Below are positions 7,956 through 14,503 of a stretch of 14,503 nucleotides of DNA, one piece after another. Position 1 is the stretch's first letter; each line of letters starts with the position of its first letter. Origin of the DNA: Euperipatoides rowelli (taxonomy: Eukaryota; Onychophora; Udeonychophora; Euonychophora; Peripatopsidae). The DNA lies in NCBI GenBank assembly GCA_003024985.2, contig PXIH01S0002353.1, one strand, 5' to 3'. Under the pieces are notes generated by a model, which saw only the letters and a program-made list of their open reading frames with translations, searched no databases and was not told the origin of the DNA. A program made the translations under genes and the position numbers.

Positions 7956-8035
7956 AAATTGATTAATTAAACAAGCATTTTTTTACAAAAATATACATAA
8001 ATCAATAAAATTGAAATAGGCATTGATAAACCACT
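7956..8035 (-). repeat. Right terminal inverted repeat of the TIR element
   Basis: Starts AAATTGATTAATTAAAC and ends CATTGATAAACCACT, the reverse complement of the left arm. It is slightly longer than the left arm because of small indels in the middle. Confidence 0.88.
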
Positions 8036-8039
8036 TTAA
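8036..8039. repeat. TTAA target duplication of the TIR element, right
   Basis: Matches TTAA at 7542-7545 across the TIR element. Confidence 0.7.
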
Positions 8040-8068
8040 TATTTAATATTTGAATAAATAAATAAAAT

Positions 8069-9085
8069 AAACTCAAATGCACCAGAAGGGGTGAAGCCCA
8101 TTGAAAGAATTCTAGAAAAATTCAAATCTCTCTTTCAAAGAGTAGGGAAACATACAGTAAGTGTGAAAATAAAACTGCACATAAGAAGAGACCTAGAGCC
8201 TACAGTACAAAAACACAGAAGAATCCCCTATCACATAAGAGATCAGGAGGAAAAAGAGCTCATGTCCCTAATAGATACTGCCATTATTGAAAAAGTACAG
8301 GAGAAACATCCTTCTTCTTGGATTTCCCAATATTAGTGGTCCCGAAGAAAGATGGAACATTAAAGATATGCATTGACATGACCTCAGCAAACAAAGCGAT
8401 AATCAGAGAGAGACACTCGACTCCCACAGTCGACGATATAATAGATGGCCTAAGAAGTGTGACAGCATTCTCCAAGTTAGATCTAGCAAAGGGATATCAC
8501 AAGTTCAAGCTTACTGAGGAATCAAGAGATGTGACCACTTTCACCACACACACATATAGGTTGTTTTTGCTACAAAATGCTCAACTTTGGAATAACCTCT
8601 GCTGCTGAAATATTCCAAAATAAGGTAGCCAAGCTGATCAATGGTATTGCTGGATGTGTTAATATAAGTGATGACATCTTAATTTATGGAAGAAACACAG
8701 AAGAACATGACAAGTCATTAGAAGCAGTCCTGAATAAACTCGAGTGTGGGAATGACACTTAACAAGGCAAAATGCAAATTCAGACAGGAAGAAGTGAAAT
8801 TTATGGGCTTAAACTTTACCAGGAATAGCATTGAAATAGATAAAGACAAACAAAAAGCAATTACAGCTCTTCAAAATCCTGTGAATGTCAAAAAAATTAT
8901 AAGTTTCTTAGGTGTGGTAAATTTTTTCTCTAAATTTATTCCAAACCTAGCTTCAATGTCTAATCCCTTGAAAGACTTGACAAGGAAAAGCAGTAAGTGG
9001 TCTTGGACACCCTGTCATCAAAAAGCCATGGATGATATAAAGTCACTAATGTGTGAGACAAAAAACTTAGCCTATTTCAACAAGA
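8069..9085 (+). pseudogene. pol: Element 2 reverse transcriptase, frameshifted
   Basis: Four successive frames cover the RT. 8069-8336 has the N-terminal lead (GVKPIERILEKFKSLFQ, RRIPYHIRDQEEKEL). 8318-8608 has ILVVPKKDGTLKICIDMTSA, HSTPTVDDII and FSKLDLAKGYHKFKLTEES with the first catalytic Asp. 8577-8762 has NFGITSAAEIFQ and VNISDDILIYGRN, the active-site pair at 8670-8675 with Ser where Tyr usually stands. 8746-9085 has LNKAKCKFRQEEVKFMGL and ISFLGVVNFFSKFIPN, the thumb/connection. Overlapping open frames at each junction indicate small indels rather than large losses. The Ty3/gypsy RT identity is secure. ISDD may be a lineage trait rather than damage. Confidence 0.93.
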
Positions 9086-9522
9086 GCCGGAGGACTAGTA
9101 TGGACAGATGCAGATCCACGAGGACTGGGCACCATGTTAGTCCAGTATGAAACAGAAGAGAAACCTGTGGTAGTAGCCTATGCTAGCCATGCTCTAAATG
9201 ACACAAAGAAGATATTTTCAGATTGAAAAGGAAGCTTTTGCAGTAGTCTGGGCCATTATTCATTTTAATATGTATCTTTTTGGACACAGTTTCAGAGTTG
9301 TTACTGATCATAAACCTTTGATAGCGATCTTCAGCAAATCTAATCATGTCTCCAAGATTAGAACGATGGAAATTCAAGCTGCAACCCTATTGTTTTGAAG
9401 TCCAGTATGGCCCTGGCAAATTAAATCCTACAGACTATTTATCCAGACATCCAATTGATAAAAGTAGTCCAATACATCAAGGAAACAGAAGATCCTTATC
9501 AGACCAATATATAAACTTGTGA
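9086..9522 (+). pseudogene. pol: Element 2 RNase H and tether, frameshifted
   Basis: From ~9095 the frame reads LVWTDADPRGLGTMLVQYE (first Asp at 9107-9109) and AYASHALNDTKK. After a shift near 9205 it reads RRYFQIEKEAFAVVWAIIHF (catalytic Glu) and FRVVTDHKPLIAIFSKS (next Asp). After another shift near 9355 it reads RLERWKFKLQPY and YGPGKLNPTDYLSRHP, the typical end of the RNase H region, up to a TGA at 9520-9522. All catalytic residues that can be checked are present; only the reading frame is lost. Confidence 0.92.
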
Positions 9523-10532
9523 TATGGTGCAATAAGCCAAAATCAGTAGACATCAAGGACATCCTGGAGCAAACTAAATGTGATGAAACCCTTCAAAAAG
9601 TAATAAGCTGTGTATACTCAGGTGAATGGGACAAATCCAAAGAGTTAGAACCATTAAGTTTGAACTTTCAACTAACACAGAGAGGTCTGTTGTGTTAAGA
9701 GGGGAAAAAAATGTAATCCCCAATATTTTACAAAACCAAATTGTTCAACAAGCACATACATCACACCAAGGGATAGTCCAGATAAAAACTATGCTAAGGG
9801 ACAAAATATGGTTCTTTGGGATGGATGCTTTAGCAGAAGCCACTGTAAAAAATTGCATTTATTGTCAAACAGTAGTAGAACAGAAGTTGTACCCAAAAAT
9901 TCATGCATCAAATACAACCACAAAAGCATGGCATATTCTAAACATTGACCACAAGGGATCGTTAGCCACGGGTGATTACCTGCTTGTCTTAGTCGACCAG
10001 TTTAGCAAATTCCCTGTAGTTGAAGTGGTTTCCTCAACAGCTGCCAAAACTACATAGAAAAGTTAGACAACATATTCTCTACATTTGGCATAGCAGAGAT
10101 AATAATTACAGACAATGGGTCTCCATTTCAAAATGTGGATTTTAAAAATTTTACAAAGAAAATGGGCATCTTGCACAGGAGGATACAACATATTGGCCCC
10201 GAGCAAATGGGCAAGTAGAAAGGTTCTATGGCACCCTCTCTAAAATCATCAAAATTCCAAACAAAAGAAGAGATAATTGGAAAGAATTAATGAACAAAAC
10301 ACTATTGGATTACAGAAATACAAGACATGCTGCAACTAAAGTGTCACCAGCAAACCTAATATTTTCATATAAAGGTGGTATCAGTATCCCAGATGCAAGT
10401 CAACTGTCCATGTCAGAAGACTGGGATGCAGTTAAAGCTAGGATCAGAATAGCTGGTCAAGCTACAGAAGTAAGATACAGTAAAAATAAGAGAATTCTAG
10501 AAAATTACTGTGAAAAGGGACAAAAGCAATAA
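9523..10532 (+). pseudogene. pol: Element 2 integrase (linker, HHCC zinc domain, DDE core), frameshifted
   Basis: A linker frame (~9530-9689) has EQTKCDETLQKVISCVYSGE. The frame 9626-10057 follows with AHTSHQGIVQIKTMLRDKIW and NCIYCQ, the HHCC zinc site (Cys codons 9854-9856 and 9863-9865). It then has WHILNIDHKGSLATGDYLLV, with the first catalytic Asp at 9947-9949. After a stop near 10055, another frame gives IIITDNGSPFQ (second Asp, 10111-10113). A further shift leads to YWPRANGQVERFYGTL with the catalytic Glu at 10218-10220, about 35 residues on, the usual DX35E spacing. LLDYRNTRHAATKVSPANLI completes the core, and the frame ends at 10530-10532. All three catalytic residues survive despite at least two shifts. 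Confidence 0.93.
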
Positions 10533-10838
10533 ACAACTATCATATGAAATAACTCCTTTGATAGTCAGAGAAGTAAATGGAACAATGATAACTGTGACAA
10601 AGATAAAACTGTCATTAGAAATGTGTCGCATTTAAAAATCTTGCCATCTGAGGAACTAGATATTCCATTGGAAGTAAAAGGGGGTAGCAAGACACAAGTA
10701 GCAGAAGAAGTAGATCCCATAGTTGTGGGTGAGATACCTGAAGAAACTGCTTGAGAGGAAAAAGGCAATCGAGTTTATCAGAGATATAATCTGACAGAGA
10801 TTACCATAAAGCCTAGAAGACTAATTGAAGCAGTGTAA
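10533..10838 (+). pseudogene. pol: Element 2 integrase C-terminus and Pol end
   Basis: Frames continue past the stop at 10532. One reads ITPLIVREVNGTMITVT, a small beta-barrel-like segment. After a shift near 10600 another reads TVIRNVSHLKILPSEELDIP, then Glu/Val-rich sequence to a TGA at ~10754. After that stop the same frame reads NRVYQRYNLTEITIKPRRL and ends at TAA 10836-10838. A final R-Y-N-L plus basic tail is common at the end of Ty3/gypsy Pol in this type of element. Confidence 0.75.
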
Positions 10839-11214
10839 AAAAGAAGAAGAAAAGAAGTGAATATCTGAGAGACATTTCTGTTGTAAAGGAAAGACTGTCA
10901 GAAACTTTGTGGAATTTTAAACTTGTTTTTTTTAAAAAAAACAATAACTTTGTCAATTCTGTTTTGTTTAAGGAAAAAGAATTTCTGTTAAAAAAAAGGG
11001 GTTATACATTTTGAAAAAGAAGAAGCTGAGAATGTATGTATCCTGAATATTTTGTTTTATTATTAATGTTTTATGATTGCTGAAAAGCTATTGAAATATA
11101 AAATTTCGTAACTGCTAAGATTTTATAATTGTTAAAAATTTTGTAATTGCTAAAAAAAACTATTTGATTAATATTAATGTTATAAATGTTACACAGGTTG
11201 TAGTTTCATATTGT
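10839..11214 (+). other. Element 2 3' noncoding region
   Basis: A/T-rich sequence with several purine and A runs between the Pol end and the polypurine tract. No env-like ORF is present, so element 2 appears to be a plain gag-pol retrotransposon. Confidence 0.7.
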
Positions 11215-11231
11215 AAAAAAAAAAGAGGTAA
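11215..11231 (+). other. Polypurine tract of element 2
   Basis: Ten A followed by GAGG and TAA lies directly before the TG of the 3' LTR. In intact elements such a tract primes plus-strand DNA synthesis. Position and composition both fit. Confidence 0.85.
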
Positions 11232-11425
11232 TGTTATATACGGATTGTGTGACGTGTATGTATAACGTTGGGTAGCACAAGAGTGGGATATAGAACGATA
11301 GATAAGCAGAAGACTACAAGTCGATCATGATGTAAAAAGCATGTAAGCATCTGTAATAAAGATATTTATTATAATATTGCCTTAGCTCTCCAGAAGATGT
11401 TGTGCAAACACTACAAGACACAATA
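11232..11425 (+). repeat. 3' LTR of element 2
   Basis: Begins TGTTATATACGG, ends ACACAATA, and has AATAAA at 11355-11360. It aligns without gaps to 5807-6000 with about 16 differences. It keeps the terminal TG that the 5' LTR has lost. Confidence 0.95.
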
Positions 11426-11430
11426 CTGAC
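11425..11430. repeat. Target-site duplication of element 2, right copy (ACTGAC)
   Basis: Matches 5801-5806; the first A may belong to the LTR. Minus-strand sequence on either side of the two copies reads through in one frame once element 2 is set aside. Confidence 0.9.
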
Positions 11431-11850
11431 AAATAACATTTATAGGATTATTACCTTGCCTGTAGCTACTCTGCCGAGTGCTATTATCACCTGTTTGAGG
11501 ATTTTTTAAAGGGTTTGGGTCCATATTTGAAATTTTTGGTGGACTACTTTGGGTGACTGGGGTGAGAGAGAGAGTCAAAATTATCATTAATATTTTTTCA
11601 CTTTATTAAGTGGTAAGGTTTTGTTGGACTGTTATCGTAACTAGGGGTAAATTCTCGCATCGGAATTTTACCCAATTCAGATTTCAGAAACTCTATGGAT
11701 TCTTTAAGACTACGATCCTGACCTGCACCAATTCCTCCCTTAATTGTGCGATAACCATATCTCTCCTTTAATTTCAACATTTAACTCAAATTGTTGACTG
11801 GTATTGAATCTTGCTGGTGTAGCAGCATCCGGGTCCTTGGGATCTGCCAT
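11431..11850 (-). pseudogene. gag: Element 1 Gag N-terminal part, frameshifted and interrupted
   Basis: ATG at 11848-11850 opens MADPKDPDAATPARFN and continues to a TAA near 11740. A second frame (11780-11598) reads RTIKGGIGAGQDRSLKESIE and ends DNSPTKPYHLIK. A third, from ATG 11522-11524, reads MDPNPLKNPQTGDNSTRQSS and runs through the insertion point into 5806-5700. Together with 5386-5697 this gives a Gag of about 275 residues. That is short but acceptable for a single-knuckle gypsy Gag. Assignment rests on position upstream of the knuckle; I do not recognise capsid motifs. Confidence 0.6.
11608..11634. repeat. 27-bp direct repeat, left copy
   Basis: Matches 12310-12336 at 26 of 27 positions (AAGTGGTAAGG, then TTTGTTGGACTGTTA). 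The left copy lies inside the Gag region of element 1. Confidence 0.85.
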
Positions 11851-12336
11851 TATGTTTGTACTTGTTTGTCTCCTGCAAATTTTATCAATATGTCACTATC
11901 TAGCTCTTTAAACATATTTTAATTACATACATAAAAAATAAAAAATAAAGAGTTTCAAAATTTATATTTTATACAATATTCAAAAAATTATTATCTTGAT
12001 TCTACATTTTATATAATACAAAAATATCAATAGTCTGTGTGTGTGCAGGCCCTCCATACCGAAATGACTAGAAAGATTTTTGCGAATCTACACTAAAAGA
12101 ACATAAACATGGTGTTTAAGGTTTTAAAGTAACGAAGAAAAAAACATTTGTGGATGCCGCTTCAGCAATTTGTCTGAAGAAATTTAGTATTGCTAATCTA
12201 AATTAAAATATTTTTTTAAATAAAGTTATTAAGAATCAGAAGGTTGCTTAATTTAATTCAAAAATCCTGCCGTGCTAGTAAAGTTTTTACCCCTATATGC
12301 CAAATACCAAAGTGGTAAGGCTTTGTTGGACTGTTA
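11851..12336. other. AT-rich region right of element 1 gag, no gene
   Basis: In element 1's direction this is upstream of its Gag ATG, so it should contain leader, PBS and 5' LTR. I could not match it to sequence beyond the Pol end (below 1376). It holds A/T runs, a short GT repeat (12036-12045) and the right copy of the 27-bp repeat. Confidence 0.5.
12310..12336. repeat. 27-bp direct repeat, right copy
   Basis: Copy of 11608-11634, 702 bp to the right, followed directly by the inverted repeat at 12337. It could be a fragment of duplicated gag sequence. Confidence 0.85.
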
Positions 12337-12400
12337 ATAATCTTCCTCATAGAGCTTTCCTCCCCCCTAATCTGCTCTATTCTATCCAGAGGAAGATTAT
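12337..12400. repeat. Perfect 12-bp inverted repeat with 40-bp loop
   Basis: ATAATCTTCCTC (12337-12348) is the reverse complement of GAGGAAGATTAT (12389-12400). No gene is nearby. Confidence 0.8.
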
Positions 12401-12610
12401 GTATTTTGAAAATAACTAAATTACATCCAAGCCTGATCTATTCCTTTATCTATATAACTACTTATCTCAGAAACTGACGCTCAATTAAGGCAACAGTGTG
12501 AGAGAGCTCATAGCCATATGAGATATTGAATACCGTACACCTACTAGGATGGGGGACCTTATTGCCAGTTACATGCCCTATAAATCTAAATTACTCATCA
12601 TTGCTGATAA

Positions 12611-12736
12611 GTATATTTAATTTATAATTGCATAAATTGTGGAAATTGGGCCACTCGTGATCATATTTGTAATGCATGTGGTGCGAGAGTGAAAAATCAT
12701 GCCGCTACCTCTTTGAACCACAAATATGATTTCTAA
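12611..12736 (+). pseudogene. Short Cys/His-rich ORF, possible zinc-binding fragment
   Basis: A 41-codon open stretch without a start codon, bounded by stops at 12608-12610 and 12734-12736. It reads NCINCGNWATRDHICNACG and further on VKNHAATSL. The Cys/His pattern is C-x2-C-x7-H-x-C-x2-C followed by a His. H-x-C-x2-C-G with a later His recalls zinc-binding tails of some retroelement Gags, including DIRS-like ones. The match is short and could be chance. An 11-bp inverted repeat (12660-12670 with 12720-12730) overlaps it. Confidence 0.3.
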
Positions 12737-12865
12737 CTGGGAAAGTATTTCTATTATCTCCATAGCCCATATGTAGGATAGCATCACGCTCAGATGGCAC
12801 GTACGCGTCCACATATGAACCTGCACAGATCAGAGAAATAAATTCTGGGGTAATCACCGAGTGTA

Positions 12866-12978
12866 TATTATATCTCCAAAACTAGCCTACATTTACACTT
12901 ACATGTAAATTGCATAAATTAAGATGTATAATTTAATGCATTCACATGTAAATATAGCCTATCCCCCAAGATATAATA
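12866..12978. repeat. Long imperfect hairpin
   Basis: TATTATATCT (12866-12875) pairs with AGATATAATA (12969-12978). TAGCCTACATTTACA (12883-12897) pairs with 12947-12961 with two mismatches. ACATGTAAATTGCATAAATT (12901-12920) pairs with 12930-12949 with small gaps. Nearly the whole 113 bp folds on itself with a loop of about 10 bases. Possible origins are a small MITE or another inverted duplication; no coding potential is visible. Confidence 0.85.
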
Positions 12979-14019
12979 TTAACTGAAAAGGGGTCAAATT
13001 GTGCCAATTTGTGATAAGATCTCATATGGGGGCTAATAAACCAGCACAATAAGACAAGAAAAGGGAAAGCTAGCTAAACCTAATGAAATAACAGTCTGAA
13101 CCGGCCGACTAGGGGTTAAGGAGGAGTAAGGGGTGAGTAACCCTTTTTTATCCCTGCCCTGATAGAAGTGAGCAGGTACTAGCCCCGTCTTGCGATTGCT
13201 AGGATAGCCATCTGAAAAATAATTAACAATTAAATAACGCATTTCGGGAATCTTAGAACTACACACACACAAACTCAGAGCTGCTTAGCAAACAAACATA
13301 TTTATTTGCATAAAATTAAAATTAACAAACATATCCATACCCACTACAATTGCCAGAATGTGCAGCAAAGAGAAGAGAAAGAGAGGGGGAAAAGTAATAA
13401 GGGCATAGCCAGAGGAGTAGGGACTGGGGATAAAATGAAAATTAATGTCTTTAGAATAAATAGTCTATGGGGGAATTGCTTACTGTTACTGGAATGTTCA
13501 CAGTGGTTTGGTATCTGTGTCCAGAATTACTCAGCCAAAAAGTTGTTGATAAAAACTGGTACTGTTTAATGAAAGTGATTGCAAATATGTGGTTGAAGGA
13601 TCTGAATTCTTGAAGATTAGTGCTAATTACAGGTATACTTCTGGTTATTACTGGAGGATGTAGAGGAATATATGCTGCTGGTTCTTTCATACAGGTGGGC
13701 ATCTCTTGGATAATGCTTGAGTTCCCCACATTCTTCTGGTGTTCAGTTTCAAATTAATATCTTCTGTCTTTCTGGTAAAAATTCTCTTGATTCTAGCTGT
13801 GCATGATCTTTTATACTCTAATGTTGTCACTAGCGTTTTTACTATTATTGATTTTATTTTAATAGGTCGATAGTGACTGTCATCTGCTTTTATGTAAATC
13901 AGCAAAGATGGAGACTCCGCCAAGTGAGAGAAATTGGTACTAATATTTCTCCAAGATGAAATAGAAATTAGTAGAAGATTGGTAACCATGACGACCGTTG
14001 CAAATATTTCCTCTCCAGG
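12979..14019. other. No recognisable gene
   Basis: Modest ORFs exist on both strands (minus 13033-13272 and 13687-14025, plus 13306-13569), but none shows a known motif, a good start context or composition that sets it apart. They overlap other open frames. A short AC repeat lies at 13261-13270. I cannot exclude an exon or a diverged non-LTR retrotransposon tail. Confidence 0.5.
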
Positions 14020-14036
14020 TTTCATTAAGCAGTTTT
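14020..14036. repeat. 17-bp direct repeat, copy 1
   Basis: TTTCATTAAGCAGTTTT recurs exactly at 14081-14097, 61 bp away. Flanking sequence does not match. Confidence 0.85.
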
Positions 14037-14080
14037 CTTAGGTTTCTTTCATAAATTTAGATAAAATCAGATAAAGTCCA

Positions 14081-14097
14081 TTTCATTAAGCAGTTTT
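14081..14097. repeat. 17-bp direct repeat, copy 2
   Basis: Exact copy of 14020-14036. Confidence 0.85.
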
Positions 14098-14390
14098 AAT
14101 TACTTTTGCTTCTCATAATTTAATATAATTTAATATTGTCCGTGATTAAAGATCTTTTATTTATTTTCAGGGTGAGGGAATGGAGGGAGGCAATGCTATG
14201 GGTGGCTAGCCCAAAGGAAAAAAATAGAGAAAGTTAGAAGACATACTGTATATAACGAAGGAAACAATGAAAAGAAAACAACAAGCAAATTAAACTTATA
14301 AAAGTAGCTGGTCAAATAAAGTAGACTAGAATATAGCAATAAATCACCTAGATTTATTCTGTGATTTATCAATTAAAATTGATAAATGAC
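14098..14390. other. No recognisable gene
   Basis: A/T-rich sequence without long open frames, repeats or RNA-gene signatures that I can see. Confidence 0.5.
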
Positions 14391-14400
14391 ATATATATAA

Positions 14401-14426
14401 AGAGAGGGAGAGAGAGAGAGAGAGAT
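14401..14426. repeat. GA microsatellite
   Basis: About 26 bp of (AG)n with one interruption, preceded by a short TA run (around 14391-14398). Confidence 0.92.
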
Positions 14427-14503
14427 AATAATTAAATTATAAGGCCTGAACCACTGTCCTGGGCTCTGTATGTAGACTATAAAAATACAACCTGTTTTAT
14501 TTT

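Larger units (their letters stand above)
7546..8035. mobile_element. Non-autonomous DNA transposon (MITE-like) inserted in element 2
   Basis: It spans 490 bp, bounded by inverted repeats. The left arm (7546-7620) starts AGTGGTTTATCAATG and ends TTTAATTAATCAATTT. The right arm (7956-8035) is its reverse complement with some mismatches and small gaps. The interior (7621-7955) has no coding potential. It holds a CRE-like palindrome TGACGTCA (7693-7700), two GGATCC-containing segments and a degenerate telomere-like run (7849-7873). It separates protease from RT in element 2 where Pol would normally be continuous, so it arrived later. TTAA duplications hint at a piggyBac-type mobilising transposase, while TA would hint at Tc1/mariner; the terminal bases match neither clearly. 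Confidence 0.85.
5807..11425 (+). mobile_element. Ty3/gypsy-type LTR retrotransposon (element 2), complete but decayed, nested in element 1
   Basis: A 5619-bp element with two 194-bp LTRs, a PBS-like site after the 5' LTR, and Gag, protease, RT, RNase H and integrase in Ty3/gypsy order. It has a polypurine tract before the 3' LTR and a flanking duplication. It lies opposite to and inside the gag of element 1. Two CCHC knuckles and the DTGS protease resemble mag-like Ty3/gypsy elements (lineage from general family knowledge, not tested). Many frameshifts and stops make it inactive. A TIR element (7546-8035) has inserted between protease and RT. Confidence 0.96.
11426..11850 (-). mobile_element. 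Element 1, 5' part (Gag N-terminal region)
   Basis: The 5' continuation of the minus-strand retrotransposon, cut off from 1376-5806 by insertion of element 2. The LTR and PBS should lie further right, but no LTR pair could be found. Confidence 0.75.

Noticed and set aside
12049-12058. CTCCATA as the primer-binding-site border of element 1
   Set aside because: CCA followed by TA alone is too short; no LTR-like sequence next to it matches the other end.
12500-13040. Possible terminal inverted repeats around 12510 and 13025 (CATATGAGAT-like)
   Set aside because: Only about ten bases match cleanly, ends do not coincide and no target duplication is visible.
13306-13569. 87-residue plus-strand ORF and the overlapping minus-strand ORF 13451-13729
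   Set aside because: No recognisable motif, atypical amino acid composition and mutual overlap; kept only as a note in the no-gene region.
1-14503. CRISPR array, tRNA or rRNA genes
   Set aside because: No regular short repeats with spacers, no cloverleaf with a CCA-type acceptor and no rRNA-like conserved block was seen.

Overview
This window looks like a piece of an AT-rich metazoan (probably invertebrate) genome dominated by decayed transposable elements. There are no bacterial-style operons. Coding is fragmented by frameshifts and stops, noncoding DNA is long and AT-rich, and all recognisable proteins are retrotransposon Gag-Pol pieces. I cannot name the species. Five isolated N bases (1078, 3155, 4289, 6130, 7914) mark assembly ambiguities.

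Layout. At the left edge (1-280) a ~91-bp unit containing a TATA-like box occurs twice, 189 bp apart. It lies just upstream of an unrecognised plus-strand ORF (418-792, perhaps running on in shifted frames to ~980). An AT-rich noncoding stretch follows (968-1375). From 1376 to 5806 the minus strand carries most of a Ty3/gypsy-type LTR retrotransposon (element 1). Read right to left it has a Gag C-terminus with one CCHC knuckle, an aspartic protease (DTGA), RT (YLDD), RNase H, integrase, a GPY-type integrase C-terminus and an acidic tail. Its Gag N-terminal part resumes at 11431-11850.

Between these halves sits a complete but broken second Ty3/gypsy-type element (element 2, plus strand, 5807-11425). 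It has two 194-bp LTRs, a PBS-like site, Gag with two CCHC knuckles, protease (DTGS), RT (ISDD), RNase H, integrase, a polypurine tract and a flanking ACTGAC duplication. By hand count its LTRs differ at about 16 of 194 positions, so it is an old insertion. Element 2 itself carries, between its protease and RT, a 490-bp non-autonomous DNA transposon (7546-8035). That element has ~75-80 bp terminal inverted repeats, apparent TTAA (or TA) target duplications and a telomere-like internal motif. The order of events is therefore element 1, then element 2 in opposite orientation inside its gag, then the TIR element inside element 2.

The right third (11851-14503) has no gene I can recognise. It holds hairpins (the longest at 12866-12978), a short Cys/His-rich ORF (12611-12736), small direct repeats and a GA microsatellite. 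None of the retroelement proteins appears intact, so the window records serial transposon insertion and decay rather than a working gene system. The least explained parts are the left-edge repeat plus ORF, the TIR element and the right-hand hairpin.
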